64,000 nt of DNA from contig NZ_VFMM01000003.1 in assembly GCF_006715085.1 (NCBI RefSeq), positions 496,001-560,000 of the forward strand, given 5' to 3'. The notes under the pieces are model-generated. The model was not told the DNA's origin, did no database searches, and was given only the letters and a program-made list of their open reading frames with translations. The stretch is from Kribbella jejuensis. GTDB taxonomy: Bacteria; Actinomycetota; Actinomycetes; Propionibacteriales; Kribbellaceae. Shown here piece after piece: positions 18,738 to 27,127 of the stretch. The position numbers and the translations under genes are program-made. Numbering within the stretch: the stretch's first letter is position 1; the number at the start of each line of letters is the position of its first letter.

Positions 18738-20059
18738 CAGCCTGCCAGTCCGAGCTGTTGTGCCTGCTTCTTGACGTCGTCGTCGTACCGGGCGGCGCCG
18801 TCCTTGGCCTTGCGGATCCCGGAGCCGACCTCGACCGTGATCTGCTCCAGCGACGGGCCCTTGACCGGCGACAGGAACTCCAGGGCGAGGCTGGACGCGC
18901 CGGGCTTGTCCAGGTATGGCTGCATGTCCTTGATCGCCTGCGGTACGTCGTTCCCGAGGCTGCAGCCCTTGACCGCGTACGGGCCGGTCGGCGCGCCGGC
19001 CTTGTTCTGCGAGTCGCAGCCCTCCGGGCTGGCGATGAACGCGAGGAACTTCTTCGCCGCGTCCAGCTTGTCGCCGGTGGTGGTCTTCGGGATGTACACG
19101 CCGCCCGGGGTCCACAGCGTCAGGCCGTTCTTGCTCGCGTCGTCACCAGGCAGCGCGAAGAGGCCGACGTTCTTCGCCGCGTCGGGGTAGGTCGCGACCA
19201 TGTTCGCGACCACGCCGGACAGGATCGGGTAGTGCGCACCCTTGCCGGTGGCAAGCATCTTCAACCCGTCCGGCAGCTTCGCGGAGGCGAAGTCCTTGTT
19301 CTCGTAGCCGGCGTCGTGCACCGCCTCGGTGTGCTCGAAGCCCTTCAGCGCGGCCGGGTTGGTCGCGTACTTCGCCTTGTTCGCCGTGTAGTCGTCCGCG
19401 AACGAGGGGTCGGCCGCGGAGACGTTGTGGAAGTCACCGAGCACGAACAGCTGCGACGTCCAGGTCTCGCCGTAGGTCTGGATCACCGGGGCGATACCGC
19501 CGGCCGCCTTGATCTTGGCGTTGTTGGCCATGAACTCGGCCCAGGTCTTCGGGATCGTCAGGCCGAGCTTCTTGTAGACCGGGATGTTGTACAGCACCGC
19601 GCCGCCCATGAAGCCGCCGAACGGTACGCCGTACACCTGGTTGTCTGCGGTCACGGTCTTCTTGAAGTTGTCGTCCAGGTCCTTGATGTAGGGCTGGTCG
19701 TTGAGCGACACCAGGTTCTTCTGCGGCGCGATCGCCTGGAACAGCGAACCGGTGTTGTACGCGAACACGTCCGGCATGTCACCCGTCGACAGCCGGGTCT
19801 TGACGATGTTGTCGCCTTCGGACCCGGCCGGACGGGTCTCCAGTTTCACCGTGATGTTCGGGAACTTCCCGTGGAAGTCCTTGGCGATCTGCTCGCCCTC
19901 CTTCACGTCCTGGTCCTGGTTGCCGATCAGGTACGTGAGTTCGATCGAGCCGTTGCCTCCGGAATCGCTCGAGCCGAGACTGCCCGCGCTGCAGCCTGCG
20001 AGGGTGAGAGAACAGACAGCCAGCAGTGCGAGTCCGCTGGCTCCTGGGCGGAACCTCAT
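18734..20059 (-). CDS. Sugar-binding lipoprotein of ABC importer
   Basis: A 441-residue extracytoplasmic solute-binding protein (family 1). The signal peptide ends in the lipobox LAGC with Cys23 as the lipidated residue, so the protein is membrane-tethered outside the cell. The ATG at 20059 is chosen over the one at 20071 because GGAGGT precedes it at the right distance. It lies 85 bases after the rhamnosidase gene on the same strand, suggesting that it captures rhamnose or short rhamnosides. Confidence 0.92.
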   Translation of the reverse strand: MRFRPGASGLALLAVCSLTLAGCSAGSLGSSDSGGNGSIELTYLIGNQDQDVKEGEQIAKDFHGKFPNITVKLETRPAGSEGDNIVKTRLSTGDMPDVFAYNTGSLFQAIAPQKNLVSLNDQPYIKDLDDNFKKTVTADNQVYGVPFGGFMGGAVLYNIPVYKKLGLTIPKTWAEFMANNAKIKAAGGIAPVIQTYGETWTSQLFVLGDFHNVSAADPSFADDYTANKAKYATNPAALKGFEHTEAVHDAGYENKDFASAKLPDGLKMLATGKGAHYPILSGVVANMVATYPDAAKNVGLFALPGDDASKNGLTLWTPGGVYIPKTTTGDKLDAAKKFLAFIASPEGCDSQNKAGAPTGPYAVKGCSLGNDVPQAIKDMQPYLDKPGASSLALEFLSPVKGPSLEQITVEVGSGIRKAKDGAARYDDDVKKQAQQLGLAGW

Positions 20060-20111
20060 CGTGACCTCCAAAAGGGGGATGTGTGTCGCAGCGGGGCGGT
20101 CAGGGCTGGGA

Positions 20112-20149
20112 TTTCAGACGGTTTCAGACAGTTTCAAAGTGGTTTCAGA
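20112..20149. repeat. Phased TTTCAGA direct repeats
   Basis: TTTCAGA occurs at 20112, 20122 and 20143, with TTTCAAA at 20132: four near-identical heptamers spaced 10, 10 and 11 bases. They occupy the gap between the rhamnosidase and binding-protein genes, the last covering the rhamnosidase stop codon. They may be an internal regulator site or simple sequence. Confidence 0.7.
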
Positions 20150-22898
20150 AGTGCAGGAAGGCGCGGAGTGCGGTCTTGACCGCGTCGGCCTCCGCGGGCT
20201 CGGCGAGCGGGCCGGCCGGTCGGTCGAGGAAGCGTTCGAGCCGGCCGGCGAGCTCGGCGTCGTCGGCGACGAGACCGGTCTCGACCGCCGCGGCCGCCAG
20301 CGCCGTCCAGATCGGTGGATTGTCGACGACCTGGCGGAGCGTCGCGTCGGCCGGGAGGGCGGGCGTCTCGGCACACGGATCGTCGACGGTCCACTCGTGC
20401 GTACCGTGCCCGACCTCGACGACATCCAGCCCCGGTACGTCGACCGTGGCGCGGGCGCCGACCGGGACGGTGACCGTCAGCGAGACGTGGCCGTCGGCTC
20501 GGGTCCAGGCGACCGATGCCTCGCCGTACGGCGTCAGGTGCTTCGCGGAGGCGTTCGTCAGCTGATCGGTGAACAGCGGCCGTACGTCGATGCTCTTGTA
20601 GCCCGGCTCGGCCGGCGCGAGGCCCGCGACCCGCCGGTGCATCCAGTCGGCGACCGCGCCGAGCGCGTAGTGGTTGAACGACGTCATCTGGCCGGGGTTG
20701 ATGCTGCCGTCGGGCAGCATGCTGTCCCAGCGCTCCCAGACCGTCGTCGCTCCCATCGTCACTGCGTACAGCCAGGACGGGCAGCTTGTCTGTAGCAGGA
20801 GGCGGTAGGCCAGCTCAGAATGACCGGTATCGGCCAACGCGTCCGCGATCAACGGCGTTCCGACGAAACCGGTACTGATCCGGAAGCCCGACGTGCGGAC
20901 CAGGTCGGCCAGCCGCTCACCGGCCCGCTGCCGCTGGTGTTCGGTCGGCAGCAGCGCCCACTGCAGCGCGAGTGCGTAGTTCGTTGCCGAGTCGCTCAAT
21001 ACCCGGCCGCCCTCGGTGGCGTACTCGGCCGCGAACGCCTGCCGGACGCGCGCCGCCAGGTCGGCGTACTCGCGGGCGAGATCGGTCTGCCCGACCACCT
21101 CGGCGGCCTTGGCGACCACCTCGGCCGATCGCGCGAGGTGCGCGGTCGCGAGCACGTCCGGGTCGGCCTTCGCCCGGAACGGGTTGTCCGGCGGGGCGGT
21201 CGGGTCGAGCCAGTCACCGAACTGGAAGCCGCCGGACCAGAGCAGGTCGCCGCCGGCCAGATCGGCCATCTTGTCCACCCAGGCGCGCATACTCGGCAGC
21301 TGCCGGGCGAGCAGCCCGGCGTCGCCGGTGCGCTCGTACAGCACCCAGGGCACGATCGTTGCCGCGTCACCCCATGCGGCTGTGGCCGGCCCCTCGTCGC
21401 GGAGCACGTCCGGGACGACGAACGGCACCGAGCCGTCCTTCTGCTGCTCGGCGGCGAGGTCCGCGAGCCAGTTGGTCAGGAACCCGGCGGTGTCGAACAG
21501 GAAGGTCGCGCTGGGGGAGAAGACCTGGATGTCACCGGTCCAGCCCAGCCGCTCGTCGCGCTGCGGGCAGTCGGTCGGTACGTCGACGAAGTTGCCGCGC
21601 ATCCCCCAGACCACGTTCTGGTGGAACTGGTTCAGCAGCTCGTTCGACGACTCGAACCAGCCGGTGCGCTGCAGGTCGCTGCCGATCACGATCGCCTCGA
21701 GGTCTTCCGTGCGCAGATCGGTCACGCCGTTCACCTCGGCGTACCGGAAGCCGTGGAAGGTGAGCGGCGAGTCCAAGGTGACCTCGTCGGGGCCGGCCAG
21801 GATGTAGGTGTCGGTGGCCTTCGCGGTGCGGAGGGGGCGGACGCCGAGTTCGCCGTGCTCCAGGACCTCCGCGTGCCGCAGGACGATCTCGTCTCCGGCC
21901 TGCTGACCGCGGACCTTGAGCCGGACGCGGCCGACCAGGTTCTGGCCGAAGTCGACGAGCGTCTTGCCGGACGGCGAGGTCGTGATCTCGACTGCGGGCA
22001 GGACATCGGTGATCCGGACCGGCGGGCCGTCCGGCGCGACCAGCAGGGTGAGGTCGGCGTCGAGTACGTCGACCGGCGTGGGTTCGCCGGGCTGCCTGCG
22101 CAGGTCGGTGGTCTGGCCGTCGTACAGGTCGTCGGCGGTGACGTTGCTCTCCCGGGACGTCCAGGTGCCGTCGCTGCCGTAGGTGTGGAGCTGCCCGTCC
22201 TCGGTGGTGACCTCGAGTTGCGCGAGGACGGCGAGGCGTTCGCCGTACAGCTGCTTCTGGTCCCGGAAGCCGATCCGGCCGCGGTACCAGGCGTTGCCGA
22301 GGAGGAATTCGAGCGTGTTCTCACCAGGCCGGACAAGCTCGGTCACGTCGTAGGTCTGGTAGCGCAGCCGGTACTGGTACGACGTCCAGCCGGGCGCGAG
22401 CTCCTCGGTGCCGACGCGCTGCCCGTTCAGTTCGGGCAGGTAGATGCCGTGCGCGGTGGCGTACAGGCGGGCCTTGACGATGCCGTCCGGGAGGTCCGCC
22501 GTACCGGCGACCAGCGGGGCGGGCGAGCCGTGCGGGTTGTCGCGCGGACTGACGAACCGCGCGGACCAGTCGTCGTGCGAGAGCAGCCCGGCCTCGACCG
22601 ACGCGGGCTCGCTCCAGTCGCTCCACTCCTCGTTACCGCGGACGCGGACTCGGACCTGTGCAGTTTCCCGGGAGGCGAGCGGGTCGGCCGGCCAGGGCAC
22701 CAGGACCTGGTCGGCGGACTCGACGGTGAAGACCTGGGTGGTGTCGCGGGCGATCTCGATCTCGTACGCCGTCTGCGCGTAGCCGGCGTCGGCGGCCGGG
22801 ACCTGCCAGGAGATCCGCGGGCTCGCGGTACCGATGCCGGCCACCGGAGCCGGACGGTGCTCGAAGCGGAGGGAGGTGGGTGCGGCGGGGTGCGACAT
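20145..22898 (-). CDS. Alpha-L-rhamnosidase, GH78
   Basis: A 917-residue glycoside hydrolase of family 78, which releases terminal alpha-L-rhamnose from plant glycosides and polysaccharides. N-terminal beta domains cover about residues 1-400; the six-hairpin catalytic domain carries DVPTDCPQRDERLGWTGD at residues 439-456, the signature with acidic catalytic residues, followed by a C-terminal beta domain. No signal peptide is seen, so it acts on imported rhamnosides. The ATG at 22898 follows TGGAGT and is preferred to the one at 22925. It heads the operon with the importer. Confidence 0.94.
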   Translation of the reverse strand: MSHPAAPTSLRFEHRPAPVAGIGTASPRISWQVPAADAGYAQTAYEIEIARDTTQVFTVESADQVLVPWPADPLASRETAQVRVRVRGNEEWSDWSEPASVEAGLLSHDDWSARFVSPRDNPHGSPAPLVAGTADLPDGIVKARLYATAHGIYLPELNGQRVGTEELAPGWTSYQYRLRYQTYDVTELVRPGENTLEFLLGNAWYRGRIGFRDQKQLYGERLAVLAQLEVTTEDGQLHTYGSDGTWTSRESNVTADDLYDGQTTDLRRQPGEPTPVDVLDADLTLLVAPDGPPVRITDVLPAVEITTSPSGKTLVDFGQNLVGRVRLKVRGQQAGDEIVLRHAEVLEHGELGVRPLRTAKATDTYILAGPDEVTLDSPLTFHGFRYAEVNGVTDLRTEDLEAIVIGSDLQRTGWFESSNELLNQFHQNVVWGMRGNFVDVPTDCPQRDERLGWTGDIQVFSPSATFLFDTAGFLTNWLADLAAEQQKDGSVPFVVPDVLRDEGPATAAWGDAATIVPWVLYERTGDAGLLARQLPSMRAWVDKMADLAGGDLLWSGGFQFGDWLDPTAPPDNPFRAKADPDVLATAHLARSAEVVAKAAEVVGQTDLAREYADLAARVRQAFAAEYATEGGRVLSDSATNYALALQWALLPTEHQRQRAGERLADLVRTSGFRISTGFVGTPLIADALADTGHSELAYRLLLQTSCPSWLYAVTMGATTVWERWDSMLPDGSINPGQMTSFNHYALGAVADWMHRRVAGLAPAEPGYKSIDVRPLFTDQLTNASAKHLTPYGEASVAWTRADGHVSLTVTVPVGARATVDVPGLDVVEVGHGTHEWTVDDPCAETPALPADATLRQVVDNPPIWTALAAAAVETGLVADDAELAGRLERFLDRPAGPLAEPAEADAVKTALRAFLHF

Positions 22899-22932
22899 GT
22901 GACTCCAACCGATGGGATTCATCAAGACGGGA

Positions 22933-22944
22933 TGAAACGATTCA
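22933..22944. promoter_or_regulatory. LacI-like half-symmetric site TGAAACGATTCA
   Basis: TGAAACGATTCA has TGAA/TTCA arms and a near-central CG, resembling LacI-family operators. It lies 35 bases upstream of the rhamnosidase start. No LacI gene is adjacent, so the assignment is tentative. Confidence 0.4.
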
Positions 22945-22988
22945 GAGGATGTTCCGATCCTGCGACCAGCGCCCGGCGGCTGCTAGCC

Positions 22989-23019
22989 CGATGTGCACTC
23001 GCTCTAGCACGATCTGCAC
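22989..23019 (+). promoter_or_regulatory. AraC-type direct repeat sites
   Basis: CGATGTGCAC (22989-22998) recurs as CGATCTGCAC (23010-23019), 21 bases apart, two helical turns. Direct half-sites with this spacing are typical of AraC-family activators. They lie between the divergent rhamnosidase and AraC genes. Confidence 0.6.
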
Positions 23020-23040
23020 CTCGGCTCGTACCGTGAGCTC

Positions 23041-23958
23041 GTGTCGGAAATGGCAGACGAGCCGGTCATGACGCGCGGAACCGTGCTGCACTTCGTCGAA
23101 GGGACGGTGGTGCACGCGGGTAAACACCTGCACCAGCAGAGCCATCCGCTGCACACGCACAGCTTCTTCGAACTCGCTCTGGTCACGGAGGGTGAGGGCG
23201 TTCATCACAGTCTCGCGGGCCGTCAGCGACTCCGGCCGGGGGACGCGATCCTGCTCCGGCCCGGGGTCTGGCACGAGTACGTCGACTGCGACTCGCTCGA
23301 GGTCTACAACTGCTGCTTCTCGGCCGACCTGGTGCGCCGCGAACTGGCCTGGGCACGCGAGGATCCGCTGCTCGGATACCTGTTGTGGACCGGCCCGTTC
23401 TCCGCGCAACGCCGCGGAATGCTGGCCACGCATCTCGGTCCGGACAGCGTGCAGGAGGCCGTCGGGCACCTCGACGGACTGCGCCGGCTCCGCAACCAGC
23501 CGCTCAGCCGGCACCGCGGCGCGGTGATCGGCTGGCTGTCGCTCTACCTGAACTGCGTCGCGCGAACGGTCGCGGACCGTGACCAGCGCAGCGAGTCCAC
23601 CCATCCCGCGGTCGTCGACGCGATGCGGATGATGGAGGCCGACCCGGCCCGGCACTGGACGCTGAGCGACCTCGCCGGCGAGCTGCACCTCGCCCCGGGC
23701 TACCTGGTCCGGCTGTTCAAATCGGTGACCGGGCTACCGCCGATGGCGTACCTGTCCCGGCACCGCGTCGAGCTGGCGGCCGACCGGCTGCTGCACACGG
23801 ATCTGCCGATCCACCGGATCGGGGAGTCGGTCGGTTGGCCCGACCAGAACTACTTCGCCCGCCGCTTCAAGTCCGCCTATGGGCTACCTGCGTCGCTCTA
23901 CCGACAACGTTTCAATTCGGTCCGGCACAGCTATCCGGCTCTTGACGAGAAGCTCTAG
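23041..23958 (+). CDS. AraC-family regulator (RhaR/RhaS-like)
   Basis: A 305-residue AraC-family protein. The N-terminal cupin (HTHSFFELALVTEGEGVH, about residues 38-55, and RPGDAILLRPGVWHEY) binds the effector; the C-terminal double helix-turn-helix (about 200-295) binds DNA. It diverges from the rhamnosidase operon, so activation of that operon by rhamnose is the natural model. Start is the GTG at 23041. Its end overlaps the convergent TetR gene by 75 bases. Confidence 0.88.
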   Translation: MSEMADEPVMTRGTVLHFVEGTVVHAGKHLHQQSHPLHTHSFFELALVTEGEGVHHSLAGRQRLRPGDAILLRPGVWHEYVDCDSLEVYNCCFSADLVRRELAWAREDPLLGYLLWTGPFSAQRRGMLATHLGPDSVQEAVGHLDGLRRLRNQPLSRHRGAVIGWLSLYLNCVARTVADRDQRSESTHPAVVDAMRMMEADPARHWTLSDLAGELHLAPGYLVRLFKSVTGLPPMAYLSRHRVELAADRLLHTDLPIHRIGESVGWPDQNYFARRFKSAYGLPASLYRQRFNSVRHSYPALDEKL

Positions 23959-24615
23959 GCCGTCCAGGATTCGCTGCAGCCCGAACTCGAGGCCCTGGTT
24001 CTCGCTGCCGGCCGACGTGCTCATCGCGGCGACGAGGTGCGGGAAGCGGGCGGCCTCGGTCGTCATGATCTCGGCGAGCGACTGCTGCATGTCCTGCTCG
24101 GTGAGGCCCTGGGTGTGGCCGGGGAAGGTCGTGGACTGCTGCGCGATGTTCCGGACGTGGCTGGTGATGACGAGGATCGAGTCCAGCTGCTCACCACCGG
24201 TCAGGCCGGTGTCGGTCAGGGCGCCGAGACCGCGCTCCATCCAGGCGAGTTCGTTCGGGCCGAGGAGCCGGCGGCCGATCGTGGACTGCAGTAGCCAGGG
24301 GTGCCGGGTGAACCCTTCGTACAGGTCGAGGGCCCAGGCGTGGAGCGCCTCGCGCCAGGGCTTGTCCGGTGCTGCGGGTGGGGCACCCATGGCCAGGTCG
24401 CTCATCACCGCGACGAGCTCGGTCTTGCCGGGGACGTAGCGGTACAGCGCCATCTTGGTCACCGGCAGGTCGCCGGCGACGCGCTGCATCGAGACCGCGT
24501 CCAGACCCTCGGCGTCCGCGATCGCTATCGCGGCCTCGGCGATCTCGGTCAGCGTGATCGCCGGCTTGGGACCGCGGGATCGCGGCGGTTCCTTTCCCCA
24601 GAGCAGCTCGGTCAT
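23884..24615 (-). CDS. TetR-family regulator
   Basis: A 243-residue TetR protein with an N-terminal helix-turn-helix (about residues 20-65, LDAVSMQRVAGDLPVTKMALYRYV) and a TetR_C-type ligand domain. It diverges from a flavin monooxygenase, with two dyads between them, the tetR/tetX-like arrangement in which the repressor senses the enzyme's substrate. The last 25 codons overlap the AraC gene on the other strand. Confidence 0.88.
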   Translation of the reverse strand: MTELLWGKEPPRSRGPKPAITLTEIAEAAIAIADAEGLDAVSMQRVAGDLPVTKMALYRYVPGKTELVAVMSDLAMGAPPAAPDKPWREALHAWALDLYEGFTRHPWLLQSTIGRRLLGPNELAWMERGLGALTDTGLTGGEQLDSILVITSHVRNIAQQSTTFPGHTQGLTEQDMQQSLAEIMTTEAARFPHLVAAMSTSAGSENQGLEFGLQRILDGLELLVKSRIAVPDRIETLSVERRR

Positions 24616-24643
24616 GGGTCTCCGTCCGGAATTCGGCTTGAAC

Positions 24644-24683
24644 TGTGTCTACCATACACATTACTGTGTCCGGCAGACACAGT
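24644..24683. promoter_or_regulatory. Paired TetR operators
   Basis: TGTGTCTACCATACACA (24644-24660, 5-base arms) is followed by ACTGTGTC-N5-GACACAGT (24663-24683, perfect 8-base arms). Both lie between the divergent TetR and monooxygenase genes and share TGTGTC/GACACA, so a single repressor probably binds both. Confidence 0.75.
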
Positions 24684-24704
24684 TACTGATGCGAGGAGAC
24701 GATC

Positions 24705-25886
24705 ATGCGGGTGCTGGTTTCGGGTGCGAGCGTGGCGGGGCCGTCGGTGGCGCTCTGGCTGGGCCGGGCGGGGCACGACGTGACGGTGGTGGAGATCGCG
24801 CCCGCGCTGCGGCAGGGCGGGTACGCCGTGGACTTCCGCGGCGAGGTGTTCACCACGGTGCTGGACCGGATGGGCGTGCTCGGGGACCTGCGCGCGCTGC
24901 AGACCGGTGGCAGTGCGATGCGGTTCGTCGACGCCTCGGGCCGCCGGCTGATGCGGTTGCCGGCCGAGTTCGCGGGCGGCGAGCTGGAGGTACTGCGGGC
25001 CGATTTGTCGCGGGTGTTGTACGAGCACAGTCGCGAGCAGGCGACGTACCGGTTCGGGGACTCGATCGCGGCCCTGCACGAGCACGCGGACGGCGTCGAC
25101 GTCCGGTTCGAGAGCGGGATCGAGGAGACGTACGACCTGGTCATCGGCGCGGACGGGATGCATTCCGTCGTACGGCGGCTCGCCTGGCCTGCCGCGCAGG
25201 TGGTGGAGCGGCACCTGAACTACTACGTCGCCGGCTGGGAGGTGCCGAACACGCACGGGATCACCGGCGACTCGCTGATGTACAACGTGCCGGGCAAGTT
25301 GGCGAGTGTGGGCGCGGACCGCCGCGATCCGGCGCTGGCGCAGACGCTGTTCGTGTTCAAGTCGCCGGTGCTGGAGTACAACCGGCGAGACCTGGACCAG
25401 CAGAAGGCGATCATCGCCGAGCAGTTCCGCGGGCTCGGCTGGTACGTACCCGAGCTGCTCGAAGCGTTGCCGGCGGCAACCGAGTTGTACTTCGACTCGA
25501 TCAGCCGGGTCCGCGTGGACCGGTGGTCGACGAACCGGATCGTGCTGCTCGGCGACGCCGGGTACGGCGCGACGTTCGGCGCGCTCGGCACCGGTACGGC
25601 GGTTGTCGGTGCCTACGTACTGGCGGGTGAGCTGGCGCGGGCCGACCTCCGGACGGCGTTCGACCGGTACGAGGCGACGCTGCGGAAGGCGGTGTCGACG
25701 ACGCAGGACGGCAGCCGGGCGGGGACCTTCCTGGCGCCGGCCACGCGGTTCGGGATCAGCGCGCGGAACAAGATTCTGAACCGGCCGTTCCTCCTCAACC
25801 AGATGCTCAAGATGGCGCAGAACATGAGCGAGCTGATCGAGCTCCCGTCGTACTCAACCGAGCAGCGGAAGATCGTTCAGCCATGA
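24705..25886 (+). CDS. FAD-dependent monooxygenase (PHBH/TetX-like)
   Basis: A 393-residue class A flavin monooxygenase. The FAD-binding GASVAGPSVA (residues 7-16) is the Rossmann dinucleotide motif with Ala in place of one Gly; VIGADGMHSVVR is the DG motif and VLLGDAGYGATFGALGTG the GD motif. Such enzymes hydroxylate aromatics or polyketides and some inactivate antibiotics. The adjacent TetR gene suggests substrate induction. GAGGAGA precedes the ATG. The end overlaps the convergent membrane-protein gene by 33 bases. Confidence 0.9.
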   Translation: MRVLVSGASVAGPSVALWLGRAGHDVTVVEIAPALRQGGYAVDFRGEVFTTVLDRMGVLGDLRALQTGGSAMRFVDASGRRLMRLPAEFAGGELEVLRADLSRVLYEHSREQATYRFGDSIAALHEHADGVDVRFESGIEETYDLVIGADGMHSVVRRLAWPAAQVVERHLNYYVAGWEVPNTHGITGDSLMYNVPGKLASVGADRRDPALAQTLFVFKSPVLEYNRRDLDQQKAIIAEQFRGLGWYVPELLEALPAATELYFDSISRVRVDRWSTNRIVLLGDAGYGATFGALGTGTAVVGAYVLAGELARADLRTAFDRYEATLRKAVSTTQDGSRAGTFLAPATRFGISARNKILNRPFLLNQMLKMAQNMSELIELPSYSTEQRKIVQP

Positions 25887-26312
25887 CTCCCAGGCGTCGG
25901 GCAGCCACCCCGGAACGCCGAGGACGCCCATGTAGAGCCAGATCGCGACCAGCACACAGGCGAACAGCGCGATCGTGCCGAGCGCCTTGAGCCAGGCGGG
26001 CTGCTTGCCGGTCCAGGCGGTGAGCGCCTTCACCCAGTCCTTGACCCGGTACAGCAGCCGCTGCGCCCATTCGAACTCGCTGGCCAGCACGGCGAGCCCC
26101 GCGATGAACAACGGGATCCCGCCCGGTCCCGGCAGCCAGCCGGTCAGCGGGGCGGCGATGAGCAGCAGCCCACCGACCACGCCCACACCGACGCGGTAGA
26201 ACATCAGTTTCCTGGGGTTTTCCCGGATCCGGCGCCGCCACTCCCACCGGTCGTCCGCAGCGTCCAGGGTGATGTTGTCGTCGGTGCGGTCGGGATCCTG
26301 TTTCTCGGCCAC
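25854..26312 (-). CDS. TIGR02611-family membrane protein
   Basis: A 152-residue protein with a charged N-terminus and predicted helices near residues 40-57, 64-80 and 110-130. The LPGPGGIPLFIAGLAVLASEF stretch at residues 60-80 matches the actinobacterial TIGR02611/PGPGW family. Function unknown. It stands alone on the minus strand. Confidence 0.75.
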   Translation of the reverse strand: MAEKQDPDRTDDNITLDAADDRWEWRRRIRENPRKLMFYRVGVGVVGGLLLIAAPLTGWLPGPGGIPLFIAGLAVLASEFEWAQRLLYRVKDWVKALTAWTGKQPAWLKALGTIALFACVLVAIWLYMGVLGVPGWLPDAWESWLNDLPLLG

Positions 26313-26437
26313 GGCACCACCCTACGTGCTGTCCGGTGAGCGGTCCGGAGTTTCTTTGATCCGGGCAAGCAGTTCGCCCGACCGGTAGAGGAAACCAGCG
26401 TTTGAACGCGTGACATTCTCAATCGTTGGCTTCACAC

Positions 26438-26447
26438 TGGCGTCACC
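26438..26447. promoter_or_regulatory. TGGCGTCACC element upstream of luxR
   Basis: This decamer also occurs upstream of the lanthipeptide synthetase at 35307-35316. It lies 57 bases before the regulator start and may be a site for that regulator. The evidence is only the exact match. Confidence 0.3.
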
Positions 26448-26503
26448 GATCGGGACTCGACCGGCACTTTTCGTGACCGGCCGGTCTCCAAATCGCTGAT
26501 CCG

Positions 26504-27127
26504 ATGCCATGGGGGGCGGGGGACGTGGTCCGAGTCGTACTCGGGCACCACAGTGCGCTGCTGCGGGGAGCGTTGGCGACTGTGCTGGCCCAGGAACCAG
26601 GAATGGAGGTACCGGCCGAGATCGACAAGGTCGGTGACGTGCTGGAAGCTGCCGCCCGGACGGGACCACAGGTGCTGGTTCTCGACGCGGAGCTGGCCGG
26701 CGAACTGGTGATGCATGAGCTGTGCGGCGCCCTGGCCGGTGCCGGCGTGCTGGTGCTGATCGACCCGGGCACCGTGCACGGCGCGCACCTGGAGCTCGCG
26801 CGGCAGGTGCCACGCGTCGGTTTCATCGCGACCGACGCCTCACCGGCCGAGCTGGTGGCGGCGGTGCGCAGCGTCGCGAACGGCACACCGGTGATCGACC
26901 CCGCGGTGGCGCTCGCGGCGCTGCGGGCCGAGCACAATCCGCTGACCGTGCGGGAGTGCGAGGTACTGCGCCTGGTGTCGACCGGCGCGACGGCGCAGGA
27001 GATCTCCCGGAAGCTGAACCTGTCGACCGGCACGGTTCGCAACTACCTGTCGCACATCCTCGCGAAGGTGGGCGCCCGGAGCCGGATCGAGGCGGTCCTG
27101 AAGGCTCAGGATGCCGGCTGGATCTGA
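26504..27127 (+). CDS. LuxR-type regulator with degenerate receiver domain
   Basis: About 207 residues: a receiver-like domain (residues 9-125) and a LuxR helix-turn-helix (145-207, with LTVRECEVLRLVSTGATAQEISRKL in its start). The acidic pair of normal receivers is replaced by Gly-His-His (14-16) and the conserved Lys by Thr110, although Asp61 remains, so phosphorylation by a kinase is unlikely. No kinase gene is nearby. It sits at the end of the lanthipeptide operon, like the orphan regulator RamR/AmfR beside SapB genes, and probably activates it. Start is uncertain: ATG 26504 or the GTG at about 26525. Confidence 0.85.
   Translation: MPWGAGDVVRVVLGHHSALLRGALATVLAQEPGMEVPAEIDKVGDVLEAAARTGPQVLVLDAELAGELVMHELCGALAGAGVLVLIDPGTVHGAHLELARQVPRVGFIATDASPAELVAAVRSVANGTPVIDPAVALAALRAEHNPLTVRECEVLRLVSTGATAQEISRKLNLSTGTVRNYLSHILAKVGARSRIEAVLKAQDAGWI

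Noticed and set aside
17811..19115. Start of the first rhamnose permease far upstream at 19115
   Set aside because: That extension lies inside the binding-protein gene and is not permease-like; GTG at 18737 overlaps the upstream stop.
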